Shown here one piece after another: positions 1 to 23,708 of a stretch of DNA of 64,000 nucleotides. Position 1 is the first letter of the stretch, and each line of letters opens with the position of its first letter. The position numbers were made by a program, and so were the translations under genes. The stretch is from Campylorhamphus procurvoides (lineage: Eukaryota; Chordata; Aves; Passeriformes; Dendrocolaptidae), in the NCBI GenBank assembly GCA_013396655.1, contig WBMV01004887.1, positions 129,978 to 193,977 on the forward strand. The letters run 5' to 3'. The notes under the pieces are model-generated. The model ran no database searches, was not told the origin of the DNA, and saw only the letters and a list, made by a program, of their open reading frames with translations.

Positions 1-330
1 GGTGGCGAGCGCCACCCCCCCGCTGGGGCCCCGCTGCCCTCCTCCTCGGCGGCCGCCCTGCCTCCCCGCCCAGCCTGCCCGCTCCCCGCAGCTCAGGAGG
101 GCGAGGGGCTGGGGCCCGCCTGCCTCCGCCGGAGCCAGAGGCTCCCCGAGGGCTGCCCCTGCCCCAGCATCGCCCGAGCGGACGGCAGAGCCCGCGGAGC
201 CGTGAGGAGGCGGCCGGGAGCAGCACAGCAAAGTTGTACCGTGCCCCGGGACAGAAGGGTGCTGGCAGGCTGCCCCGCCCGGCGCCTTCCCCGTTCCGGC
301 TGCCCGGGGTATTGGCCGGCCCGCCGCCGG
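1..330. promoter_or_regulatory. GC-rich, CpG-island-like segment
   Basis: This stretch is strongly GC-rich with many CpGs and stays open in more than one frame, as such composition often does. It contains a plausible plus-strand splice donor (GAGCC|GTGAGG) near position 201. I looked for the end of GTPBP1 exon 1, which in relatives runs into the residues just before LVxVSPTSEQ, and did not find it in any frame. The likeliest reading is the downstream part of the CpG island of GTPBP1 or of its upstream neighbour (JOSD1 in human order), with the GTPBP1 start codon beyond the window edge. Confidence 0.5.
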
Positions 331-2575
331 TGCAGCATCCTCAACAAGCGCAGGGTTTGGAGCTGACAGCTGCTGCAATGTCCCGCTGGCGTTTGCCCTC
401 CGCACTGGTTCTCTGTAGTTCTCTCTGCTGCCAGTTGTGCTAGTTCCTGGGGCTTTCCTCACGGTATTAGAAGAAGGTCAGGGCTCCTAACTTTGGGGCA
501 CAAGGGCTCAGTGACAGGGGTGCCTGGTTCTTGCACACAGAGTTAAGTGGACACAAAAGGGTTTCTTCACCTTGTGCAGTTGCTTTGTGGGACCTCAGTG
601 ACAGAACTGTGTGGTGATCTTATTTCTGTCAGAATCAACTTACAGGAAGGTACAATGTAGTAATATGTGTATGCCAGAGCCTGCCACAGACTATATTAGC
701 TGCCTTTCCACACTGTCTTCTGTTTTTTTTCCCAGCTGGCTGATCTCTTTAACTGTATACCTTTTACTGCCTTGGTTTTGCTGTACTGTGGTGCTATCTC
801 CCACACTAAAGTCTCCTGAAAATTGGTTTGGTCCACTTGTGATCCAGCAGTCAGCATAGTTGGTGTTTCCTCCTAGTTTTCTGCTGTGCTTCCTCTTCAC
901 GCCTTCAGCTGAAGTTGTTCCATGGTCCTGGACTTTCTCGCCCTCTGTGCACAGGAAAATGGAGAGAGGGGAGTTGTGGTGTGTGTGGACATGGAAACTT
1001 CTTTTTGAGGGGGTGACTGGATATTTTATAATGCGGTTTTGTAGTAAAACAAATGTTATGAAGATGTCTTATAAGATAGTAAAGAACAGAAATCAAACCT
1101 GTAGTATCTATTGAGCCACCTGTTCATGCCTTAATGAGCTGGACAAGATTTTTATACAGGATGCCAGTATTGATCTGTGCTTTGTCTTGGACATGACTGA
1201 TGTGGAAGAGTGCCAAGGAGGATGCCAAGAACTGCATCACTGATTCTTGACAGCCAGGAACCTGACCAAAACACTGTCAAAGAGAGAAGAATGCTTTTCT
1301 CCCACAAACTCCCATTTGTGGTGTCAGTCTGTCTTCCATTACTAGAAACCTGCAGGCGCTATGGAGGTGGTAGGTAAGCTTCTTTTTTACCTTTTTTTTT
1401 TTTGACTGTGTTATAATTTACTTTTCTGTTCAGCACTGTGCGCCTGCTTTCTTTTCCCTGGACCTTTCATTCATCCCCATGCTGTATGAAAGCTAAAACT
1501 GTGAGCTCTGCTCCATCTCTCCAAGTTAGTCTCCCACTGTGTACTTAAAACAACAATCCCATATGGTGAGAATGCAGTAGCTAACCTGTACTCCCTTGAT
1601 CCCCTTTTCTGTCTTCCCAGCTGAATTGCTCCCCTTCAATCCATGCTTAAAATGGGAACTCACACTGCAGTCTGTTTGCTAGTTGGTACTTCTGTGCTGG
1701 TCCTACCCACCCCCTGGCTGTGTTACTTACTTTTCTCCCAGTCCCCTCCCAGTGCATTCACTGTAAGGTGAGCTCCTTTTAGAGAGGAACACTTTGGGAC
1801 TCAGTTATCAAGTGCTCTCTGTCAGCTGGTCGAGCAAACAGTTCCATTCATCAGCACAAATTCATCTTCATGTTGATCTTAATGGGTGTTTATTTTCCCA
1901 TCAGTGCCAACACACTGCAGCAGTAATCAACTTTCAGGTCAAAAACCAAATCCCACAAGACTGTTAGGGAAACTGATACTTATATTAGATCTACATTGAC
2001 AGCAGAACATTAATAGCACTTGAACTGTGTATGTCCACAGGGAATAGAAAACAAAATATACCATTACAAAAGCTGCCTTTTCTCTGACGTCCTGATGGCT
2101 GGTCGTGGCCTTCCAGCCATGCAAAATGTCAGGCTCTGTTTTCTAATAAAGAGCAGCACTATGTACCACATAATACTTGGTTTGCCCTTAATATTTACAG
2201 TTTGTCTGCTTTATGAACATAGGATGCTTTTTTTTTAAGGACTGCCTACATTAGTGCTGGTATAACCTGAGCTCAATCTTGCTGGTCTCTTGAAATTGCT
2301 GGTTATTAATGCTATGGCCTCTTGCTTGCTGTTGGGCAGTGCAGAATGGCCCAGTCCAATCTGTCCCCCAGGAGGAAGCTCAGGCAACTTTATCTTTTAC
2401 CCACCTCTGGTGTGTGTTAATCCCCAAACTGATCAGAGGAAAGGTGGGCAAAGCCACCTCTTCCCAGGGATTGGGAAGGGACTTTAGAGAATGGCATCTC
2501 AAACTTGTGAGATATATTTCCTTCTGTTGCCTTAAGACTAAAACAGTAACTGATTGTTATTTTTTTGCCCTGTAG
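331..2575. other. no recognisable gene; probable GTPBP1 intron 1
   Basis: I see no conserved coding segment here. One short stretch resembles a small exon: an AG near 1345 followed by a strong donor (GGTAG|GTAAGC) after position 1373, with an ATG at 1361. It is too short to judge by eye. Confidence 0.4.
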
Positions 2576-2600
2576 GAAATCTGAGGTTTGCTAGACCAAC

Positions 2601-2900
2601 ATGGCTCCTACTGATAACTACTCAGTGCCTGGCAAAGTGGAAAGGAAAAACGTGAATGTTTTTAACTTTATGAAAACCTTTGAAAAACACCAATACACAG
2701 TTCATGCATGGAGGGGGTTGCTCAAAGATGAAAACCATAAAAAAAGCAGAGGGGCCAAAGTGGAGGGCCTCTCTCCAACCAAGGAGACAGCGAAGACTGG
2801 GCTCTCTCTACCCAGGAAGCTAAAGAGGTCTTCGAAAGAGCACATCAAGTCTTGCAGTGACCCAGGAAACTGCAGAACTGGCTGTGGCTGTGGCTGCTGA
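2601..2900 (+). CDS. orphan 99-codon ORF, hypothetical small basic protein
   Basis: I do not recognise this protein. The ORF starts at an ATG in good context (ACCAACATGG) and ends in TGA. It lies 25 bases after a convincing splice acceptor (T-rich tract then CCTGTAG|G at 2576), and an AATAAA follows at 3589-3594. The segment 2576-3600 is therefore shaped like a 3'-terminal exon. The product is rich in Lys and Arg and ends in a cysteine cluster (CRTGCGCGC) with no signal peptide or membrane segment. It lies inside what should be GTPBP1 intron 1, on the same strand. If GTPBP1 exon 1 ends in phase 0 and were spliced to 2576, its frame would stop after two codons (GAA ATC TGA), so the exon may instead truncate GTPBP1. 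A chance ORF in a non-coding RNA is the main alternative. Confidence 0.3.
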   Translation: MAPTDNYSVPGKVERKNVNVFNFMKTFEKHQYTVHAWRGLLKDENHKKSRGAKVEGLSPTKETAKTGLSLPRKLKRSSKEHIKSCSDPGNCRTGCGCGC

Positions 2901-3588
2901 ATCAGTTAGAAATACTGAACAGCATGGAAAGCTGTGATCCATGAAAGCTGCTACTTGATGTACACATAGTTCTCTTGGTGTCCCACTATGTCTTATCAGC
3001 TGTAAGCTTCATCAACCCCAGAGTAAACTTTGGAGGCAGTCTACCAATGGAACACCCTTTAGCAGGACCTTTGCATGGCAGTGAAAGCAGCAGGGTGAGG
3101 GAACAGTATTTTGAGCTGATGTGTATGAGCTGGTGTTGTTTGAGCCCCCCAGCCCTCCTGCCTGGCAACATGAAGAAAGGGTACAACAAGCTGCTCAACT
3201 GAAATGTCCCTTGGTACTTGTTACAGACCCTGCCTGCTCACACTGCTGAAGCACCTGAACTCCCAGAAGAACAAAGCTGGTGATGAGACCTGAAGACACA
3301 GAAGTTAGTGTGCCCCTGCACTGGTGGCCCCTGTTATTCTACTGACCTTTATGTGTGTGACAGCCTATTTAATAGACCTTCCCTAACCTGTGCTGGTGAA
3401 CTGGCCTAAACAGTGAGCCTGTCTGCTGTGCTTCCAGAAATTCCTGAAAGTACTACAAGCCCTGCACATCAACACACATCCTTCCATTCCTGCCTGGATC
3501 AAGCCTCTGAATGGTTGCTGATTTCCCTCTCAATACATTTACATCCAGTGGTTTCCTTCAAGAAGAAAACAAAACTGAAAGAAAAACT

Positions 3589-3594
3589 AATAAA
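3589..3594 (+). terminator. poly(A) signal AATAAA
   Basis: A canonical AATAAA lies 689 bases after the stop of the orphan ORF. It fits a transcript ending near 3610 inside GTPBP1 intron 1. Confidence 0.35.
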
Positions 3595-3599
3595 GGCAA

Positions 3600-5415
3600 A
3601 ACTCAGTCTTCTGTAGAATGAAATGGAAAGACTGTGGCCTTCCAGATCAGAGTGCTTTAGTATTCTTTGCAGACCATGCCAAGTAGTTAGAAGGCTTAGA
3701 TAGGGCACAAGTCCAAAAGGGGCACGTGAAGGTGATTGCCTCTCTTGTAGCTGTTGGGCCCTTGCAGGCACATCTGTGCCCTTGGGATCCCTTAATGTCT
3801 GAGGAAAGCATTACTTTGGCTGCCTTAAGCCTTCTAACCAGCACCTGCTGTCTGCCCTCCAGTTTCCAAGATGCATGCATCATTATGGTTTTGAAAGCTG
3901 CTTAAGCATTGTTTATGGGGTTTTGGGTTCCCTTACATGCTGGATTTTCAGTAAAGGCTTTTATCAGCTATGTAGTGGTGGTAGTAATAGTAGTATTAAA
4001 GGTAGATTCTCCCTGCATACACATTGTTTTAGCTGGGCTAGTAAGTCAGGCTGTGTTATAGAATATTGGGCAGGCTTTAAGATGATACTGTGAACTGCTG
4101 TAAACCATATGTTTTAGGAAAATCTATCACAGATTTCAGACTGGTCTTACTATATAGCTAAGGGAACTGCATCCTCCAGGGTGTCAATTTGGAACACGTA
4201 TGTACGGACAGCTAGTGGAGATACAGATGTTATTTAGTGTTGTGGTGTGGTGCAGGTGTGCCTACCCATAGGATTCTTCGTGGATGACAGCCTTTACAAC
4301 TCTTACTAAAGGTGCCTTTTTAATAGAAATGCATGTCTCAACCGCTACACCTATTGAGCCACTGTACCAGCATGCTTGGCCACCTATAGATTTGTAACCA
4401 TAGAGGCAACCAGAGAGGAAGCCTGAGTGATGTGAGGTCTCCTTGGTCTGTCACTGCCATGCCACCATTGTGGCTGCTCTGTGCCAGTGTCCTCAGCTGT
4501 GCTGTGTGAGCAATATGGGATTTTGCCAGAAGTGGTGCTACACCATTCTGTTCTAAGAAAAATCATTTCTGAAGCACTGTCTTGTTGTCCTCGTTTTCTG
4601 CTTTGCTTGTGTCTTATTTTTTCATTCTCTTGATGTCTCTGCAGGGGAGGGCAAAGGAAGTCGTGGTTATTGCAATAGCTGCAGTCAAAGCTTGGTAGCA
4701 CAACTGCTGACTTACAGAACTGCAGCTCTCCACTGGTGAAACCTCCAGATGTGCTCGTACAAACTGCTTTATATGTTTGCCCCTCAGCACTGTAGTGTAA
4801 AGTACCTAAAATTCTCTTAGGAGTTTGAAAATCATGCTTATTCATGTTCTGTTCTTTCCATCTACCTCTTAGAAAACAAAAGGGGAGATAAATATTTGAA
4901 AGACTGTTGAGATGTTCTAGATTTTGGTGCCTTGGTGTGCTCTGCAGTGAAGTCTGGCTGGCTTCTTCTGGCTGTCCCATCATGTTTCGGGGGAGCAGCA
5001 GCACTTTGTGCAACAGAGACTGTGGAGTACCTAGCTAAGGAATCTCTGTGGATAAAATATCTCCTCCCCTTTCTGTTTTCCTTTCATGGAAACATATTGG
5101 AGTGTTCACTTAAATGTGGCTTTTAAACATTGGTTACATCAAAATGAGATGCTTGGTATTCTTATTTGCTTTGAAGTGTATCTTCCAGCACAAATGAACT
5201 CAGCTCAGACAAATAACCTTGTGCAGTGTCACAAGGAAATTGCTGTCAGCAAAACTGGTTTGAAAAATGAAACAAAACCAAACTACCAGAAAGCAGTACT
5301 GGAAAAAGATCCCTTGTCTTTCAATAAAGCACATGGATTGATTGTCCTTGTAACTGAAACTGGTTTTGAAATTGTTTGCTTGACACCTTCAAATGGATCT
5401 TTAATCTTTTTCCAG
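3600..5415. other. intronic sequence, nothing recognised
   Basis: This runs from the orphan terminal exon to the first visible GTPBP1 exon. The longer ORFs here, including the 209-codon minus-strand ORF at 4384-5013, show no family resemblance and no supporting splice pattern. Confidence 0.5.
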
Positions 5416-17041
<11,626 letters not shown>

Positions 17042-19215
17042 ATTTCTTATTCCTCCTTTCTCTGAGGAATTCCTCCCCTTCCCTTCATTTCTTATCCAAA
17101 AGATCCAGAGCAGCTTAAACCAAAACCCATCCCAGCTGAATGGCTGCAGAAGAATCGTCCCTCCTCCCTGAAGGAAGTAATGGAGAGGAGCATAATTTAT
17201 AAGCTAATGAAGGTGATAAGATGCAGAGAACTGAGTAACTGACACCTTCCTCCTCCACCTGTCGACACATTTTTGTACATCATGGGCTTAGTTTTTATTC
17301 TTATTAGTTTTTATTATATTTTGTGTGCATGAAGATGAGAGGAGAGACTGGATAGAACTGCAAAGAGCCAGCTAGTTGCCTCCCTCACCCCTTTCTGTCC
17401 ACAGGACTTGCTGCTCTCCCCCTATTTGCTGTCTCAGATCCAGGGGTTATCAAATACCAGAAATTTCAGACTTGCAAAGGTTAAAACATGTTGCTTAGGA
17501 TGGCTCCATGGGGCACTGTATCCTCACCACTGTGGCCCTGTGCCAAATCTTTTTGGATTCCCTTCCTCTTAAACTATTTCTAAGTGGATTTAATTTAATG
17601 TTGTAGTGACTGAAGAAGATGGTAAGAAATTTCTTTACTTGGAGATCTGAGAGGGAAACAAATTGTAAAGCAGTTCTTGATGTTTAATTCAGGGATCCTG
17701 TGCTAAATATCCTTCTCAAATAATGTTGATAGCACTTAAAATTATAATTAGCAAGAGTTAAGTGGGCAGATGTATGCCCATCCTGTTCCCCTTCCCATCA
17801 TGCTGCTTTTCCTAGTGTTTGTTCAGTGCACATTGAAGCAAATCTAACCTGCCTCTTAAGGCTGCAGCATCTCAATTGACAGTATTAAGAATACAGGAAC
17901 ACTGAGTCCGTCCCTTGAGCCAGAGAAAGCCTTCTCACTTCGACGGACAGAGGTCGCAGGTGGCAATACACCTTTGGAACAGAGACACCAGGCTAACATG
18001 ACCTTCCCTTGATTTTGTTTACTCCAAGATTTCCAAAATCTTCCTGGAACTCAGTGGCCAAACTTTGCAATGGCAGAGGTAGGATTTGTCTTCTCTCCTC
18101 TTGACCAAAGAGGGCAGTGATGAATTGGTACCAAATTTATAGAAGTGCTTTTAGGATTGGAAGTACATGGTAATTTTTGTGACTTTAATTTCTTTTTTTT
18201 AAAAGATTGTATTTTATTTTAATGGCAAATTCTTGCTTCTCCAGGAAAACCCTGCAAGAATAGTCTGCGAATTACTGTTAGAATTTTTTTTTAACCCTGA
18301 GTTGTGCAAGTGATTAATTCCCTGCTTATTTTGATCTCCGTTCTAACCCTGCCTCTTTGCTTGGCTCCATTGAGCACAGGAGTTATCGTCTGCAGGCTTA
18401 TGGTGAGCTGTGGGAGCGTGGTAGCATTTTGAGGAGGAGGTGGCACCCTCAGCAAATCATGGCTCTCCCCAGCAGGTGTGGTCAGCCCTGGTTTCTCTGA
18501 GGGCTTCCTCCTCCAATGAAGGACTTTTGTATTAATTAGAGGGAGACTGTAAAGCTTCTGTCCCTCCTTAGCGGGTTGTTCCTGTTTATCATTCTGGGGC
18601 ACCTGGGTGGAGTTCATTCCAGTTCACCTTGTGGTTCGAGGTGAGGCTTCCAAGCCAACTGAGTGACAGCAGGCTCAGGGGGGAAGAGTCCATCTCCCGA
18701 TGCCAACACCAGCACTCCAAGAGCATTAAGCGGCACGGGAGAGGTGAGAAATGTGGTTTGGAGACGAGGGTACTTTGCCTTAGAGACTGCAGTGGCCTGA
18801 GCATGGGTGGAAGGGGGTGGTCAGACAGTCCTTTTCCAAGCTATGTGCCTAAATACCAGCACTCTCCTGGCGAGGGAGGAACTATAGGCGGCTACAACAC
18901 TAATAGCACCCGCATTGTGAAGGGGTGTGAGGTGTGGCTAAGCAGGGCACGAGGGCCCGGTTGGTTTGTCTTCTGGCCCTGTAGCAGCATCAAACTGCAT
19001 CTGATTTCACTGCCCTCTGCTTCTGAGGGGAGCAGAGAGCTCTAGGCGGTTTTCTCTTTCTCCATTCCTTGTGCTCCAAATGAAGGAGACTGCTGAGACT
19101 GAAAGAAGGTTCACTTCAATTTGTGCAAAGGAGGTGGTGTGATCTCTCTTTTGTGACCAGCATTTAAAGATCACTCAGGCTGGTGTGATCTATAAAATAA
19201 ATTTTAAAGAAGTTT
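17042..19215 (+). other. GTPBP1: GTPBP1 3' UTR
   Basis: This is unspliced sequence from the TGA to the first plausible poly(A) signal. It includes an AT-rich part around 17290-17330 and 18190-18300. No second gene was recognised. Confidence 0.65.
19196..19201 (+). terminator. GTPBP1: poly(A) signal of GTPBP1
   Basis: The AATAAA lies in the context TATAAAATAAATTTT, about 2.16 kb after the stop codon. It is the first canonical signal I found downstream of the CDS. Confidence 0.6.
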
Positions 19216-20430
19216 GTTCCAAGGTAAGGTGTGTCTTGTGCTTTTTGTCCCTTTGGAAAACCAGGCTGAAAGCCAGACAAAGCAAGTTTGCCTGGCACCA
19301 GTCTCCTTTGCTGGCTACAAAAGGAGGCTGTGTTCACAGCAATGGCAGGGGAGAGCATGCCATGGCACAGGAGAGCTGCTGCTGAGCCTCTGCACAGCCC
19401 TGACAGCTTTTACTCTCAGCGAAATTTAGTGTACTTCAGTAGAAGTGGTTAAATGAGAGCAGTTGCGTGGTGTGAGCTGTGTGGGATGTGTACAAGTGGG
19501 TGCAAAGAGCAGCTGTAGCAAATCATTTGGGGCCAGCTCCATCAGAGAACCACTGCTGCAGGATGCAGCTTTAGCACAGAACTCCCACTGCCTGCATATT
19601 ATTGTGCTCTCTGAGCCCTTGCTAGGACTTGCAGCTCTCCTGTTTCTGCAAATACAGCAGGACTCCCCAGTGTTTAAAACGAGCTTTTTCCTGCCTCCTT
19701 GGTTGATCTGGGGAGCTGGTAGTAGCTGGAGCAGAAGCCCAAACAGCCCTTCTCCTGGAGATGGCTGGTCCAGGGCCAGCACAAAGCAAGCCTGGTCCTA
19801 GGGGACCCTTCTGGAAGGAGCTGCATGGTACTCCTCAAAGCAAGGCCTGCCTCCAAGCTCATCCCGGTTAAGCAGACGGGGTTGTGACCCTCCTCAAGCC
19901 AGTGCAATTTCCCTTTTTTGCAGCTGCCTTTTATGGCCTAGGTTAACTTCCTCATTCTGAGGAAAATTAAGTATTTCCTTTCCTCTTGCTCTTAGCTGCC
20001 TGCTGAGTAATTTACAACTTACATTAAGGAAAAGAGCAACGTGCAGCTACCCTTAATTGTGCTTTGTGTCAGGCTTTGTCCCTGCTCCCTGGCCTCATTT
20101 GCCACTCCTTGGCACCAAGCCAGGCTCTGCTCATGGTAAGGCAGGGGATGAACTGATGCCCAGGGAGGGGTTGGAGGTCACAGGACAGACACAGCCATGG
20201 TCCATCACAGATTTAAGTCTAGTAGAAGTCTCAAGGAATTTGAGTTTTTGCATCCCAGAGCCTGCTCAGTGACAAGGTGAGAACTGCTGACCCTGGAGTT
20301 AGTACCATAAGAGTTTGCCATAAAACTACAGAGAAGAAGAGCTACAAGAAGACATTTTGTCCATCTACTAGCTGTGCATCATTCCCAACAGCAAATTCAC
20401 TTAAAAAATATCCAAATGTACAAAACAGGA
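19216..20430. other. intergenic spacer between convergent GTPBP1 and SUN2
   Basis: About 1.2 kb separates the two inferred 3' ends. I see only chance ORFs. Confidence 0.5.
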
Positions 20431-23400
20431 CAGTTTTGATATAATTTATTTGTCTTGGTCTTTTTTTTTTCTTGCATAGGCATAAATTACAATCTGTTGA
20501 TTAAAAAATAAAATGAACAAAACAGTGCAGCATTTGCAACAGGCTACAGCATCAAATACAAACTCCTGCCTGTAACCATCTGTTTCTGCAGGGTTAATTT
20601 GTAACGTGTGTAGGGCAAACTGAGAAGGAGGGAAAATAGAGGAGGGAAATGGAGTAAATAAGGGAAATCTGCTCCCACAGCTGTTCTGCATTTTTCCTGC
20701 CTCACCAGGCTCATCTGCATCACTCTAGGATTAAATACCCTTGGGCAGAGATGTACATGCTGAAGCAGCAGTTTTATGTGCCCTCTTTTCTTCTGTAGCT
20801 CTGGGAAGTGTTGCAGACATCCTGCAAGCTGCTGTTGGAGAGGCAGCTGTCCAGGCACTCGGTACAGGTGCTCAGGCTCCAGCCAAGCACTGATGCTGAA
20901 TGTGGCGGCTGCAAAACCACCTCTAGCCTCAGTACATGTTCCTGGGGATCCTCAACATCATGAGGCCTCTAAAACCAGCTAGAGAAGAGCATAAAACCCC
21001 AGGATATGCTCTCCCTGGTGTTTCCAGGGGCATCTACCTCAGAACAGCAGAAACATTCATCTCCAAAGGACAGGGCAAGCTTGGCCTGTAAAGCCAAATA
21101 CCCCCTTGGAAGGAGCAGAGACTCCATTACAACTCCACTCTCAGAGAAAGAGGTCCCTTTTCCCACCTCTTACCAGCATGCATGATTTACCACAAAACTA
21201 TCTTTTCTTGGGCAAAGACCCTGTCTGTCCTGACAGGCAGAGCCAGAGACCTGGTAGCCAGAAGAAAGGTTAGAAAAGGGGTTTTCCCAGCCCCGTGGTT
21301 ACGTATTTGCTCCAGCAGCCAGAAAGAGGTGGGAAAAAGGGAGAGCTTCATCTCTGCTCTCTTTTTAGCATTCAAATAAATACAGGAGCTGCTCTGCTTA
21401 GCCCAGAACAGGCCTAGGCATTCATAAAAGCACAACTCCATGTGCGCAGGGCACTCACAGACATGACTCCAAGGCAAGCAGGCAGCTGTAGACAAGTTTA
21501 AAATAACTTTGGCTGCGGATGCCAAGAATTAAGGCTATGCTCAATATAGGAGAGAATTTATAGTCACTGGATCTGGCCACAGGTCAGCTTTCTCCCTGCA
21601 GTAGGGCCTCCCAGCTCTGCAGGAGGCTCCACAGGGTAATTTTAACCTGCTGGAGATGGGGCTGTGCCCTCTGGGCTCACTTCCCTTGCTTGGAGCAGGG
21701 AGACCCCTCCAAGAACGGATGTGCTGCCACCATCCTCATCCCCTCACGGTTGCACAGAGGGCAGCAGGGCTCAGCATCTCTGCCCAGTGATCAATTCATT
21801 AGGGCATGCTGAAGGGAGACACTTCCTCAGCCCCTTCCCCTCCTCCTCTATGCCTACAGTGCTTCAAGCAGAGACCACCAGAGCAGGAATCAATACTGGT
21901 GCTCTCATAGTGCCAAGGAAAGGATGATACCAGCATCAGACAGGGCTGATATGCTAAATGTGAGCCCTTTAGCTTTTCTTTCAACAAAACACGAGACAAC
22001 GGTGAAGGCTGTAAACACCATCCTAGAACATAAGCCAAACTACACGTGATGCAGGCAACCAGGAGGTGGAGGGGCCAGATGGCTCTGGCATTCCTCAGGC
22101 CAGGGGAGGTCTCTGTGCATCCTTCCTGCAAATCCCTGCTCCTGTGGCTCCCCCCATCCACAACATGAGCACAGGCAGGGTTTACATGCCCACTGCAGGC
22201 AGAACTTCCCATCCTGCTCCTGCACTGTCCTCCACAGCCAGGGCTCAGAGAACAGAGCAATGCCTGTGAGGAGAGGCAGGAGGGAAAGGCAGCCCTTCCA
22301 GGAGAAAGGAGGTCAGCCCACAGCAGCCATCTGCCATCAGGGACCAGGAGCTGACAGAGGCAGCCCAGAGCTCTGCAGGTGCGGGGTGGCTCTGCTGCTC
22401 CCCAGTGAGCAGAACATGCTGGCACCTGCAAGGCCTGGTGCTTGCCCTATCTCCCACCCTGCAGAGCACTGGGGCAGCAGCTCCTGCTCACTGCTAACAG
22501 TCAAGTATACACAGATGCAGCCAAGGGCAAGAGGCCACAGCCACCCACTGCAGTCTCAGAGGACATCTGGAGCAGGGAGGGCAGGAATGCCTCCAGCACT
22601 CCACCAGCAGCAGTCCACAGAGGACTCCATCTCCCAGGTCCAGCTACCAAGCCACCAACAACAAGGCCCATATTTTAAACAGCTCTGCTCATCTTATTCT
22701 AGCTTATCCTACTGTGTGCACTAGTCTCCTACTAAACACAGCTCTAGCCCTCTCCACATCTAAGCCACTTTGCCCAAGTGGCACCACGTAACATTCTCCG
22801 GTTAAGTACAAATCACATGGAAAAAGTCTTTTTTCCCTTTGTTACTACAAAAAACAAGAAGAAACCCCAACCCCTACACCCCAACTGGAAAATAACCCCC
22901 CTCCCCACCCCTTAAAAAAAATGTCCCAGAACAAACCCCAAAGGAGAAGCAGGCAACAGGAATTGTCAATAGAATCATCAAGCTTAACACTGGGGAGGCA
23001 GCGACTCTGGGAGGCCAACAGCATCACCAAGACCCAGCACAGCCACTGGCAGCAGGAGGGCTTGAGCAGAGGGTGGCAGGGCAGGCTCTGCCACCCACAT
23101 GTACCACATTTCTCTCCTCCTGCAGCCCCAACCGTTAGTTTTATGTTAATACTTCACTAATACTGTCTCATTTCCTCTCTGCTGGTCCACCATCAGAGAG
23201 CTGGAGATCTTTACCCAACCCAATGCCAAGGCAAGAGAAGTGACCCTGTGTGGACCTCACACCTACTCTGGCAGCACCGAGCCAGGCACCACGGTCCCAC
23301 ACACCGTATCGCACCCAAGAATGCATGAAGCACATCACAAAATTACACACCCCTTTCCCAAACCCTGGCAATGCTAGACATACCATCAGAAAGGAGTGGG

Positions 23401-23708
23401 GCAAGAGGGATGGGGGCCAGCGCAGACCCGATAAGAAGTTAGCTTAAAAAGTTAAAATGTCCCATACGCACAATAAACAAGCCAGGCCGCGCTACGACCC
23501 ACATGGGATGCTCTTGCCTCACCACCCCAGTCCTCGAAAGCGTGAAAGCCTCACCCCTTAAACACCAGCTCTTCTCCTCCCCGCAGGGGAGCAGCTTCCT
23601 GGGGCAGCTGCTGGCACATCCCGGGAATTCTGCGTGCAAAGTGGTGGACCAGACCAATCCGCTCCTGCTGTCAGCCTGGCAGCATCCTCATCCTGCTCGG
23701 AGCCGGGG
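20430..23708 (-). other. SUN2: SUN2 3' UTR (inferred)
   Basis: There are no recognisable coding exons between the SUN2 stop and the poly(A) signal. The ORFs here, such as 21799-22431 on the minus strand, are GC-driven and lack family resemblance. An A-rich patch lies around 22845-22925. Confidence 0.45.
20445..20450 (-). terminator. SUN2: poly(A) signal of SUN2
   Basis: TTTATT on the plus strand is AATAAA on the minus strand. I found no closer canonical signal below the SUN2 stop at 23709, which implies a 3' UTR of about 3.2 kb. Confidence 0.5.

Noticed and set aside
1..205. Open frame at the window start as GTPBP1 exon 1
   Set aside because: None of its three frames ends in the acidic sequence expected before LVxVSPTSEQ. 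The openness is explained by high GC content.
2601..2900. Identification of the orphan ORF as JOSD1 or CBY1, the expected neighbours
   Set aside because: Its sequence shares nothing with the Josephin or Chibby proteins, and JOSD1 should be on the opposite strand.
21799..22431. 210-codon minus-strand ORF below SUN2
   Set aside because: There is no recognisable domain or splice support, and it lies in the inferred SUN2 3' UTR in GC-rich sequence.
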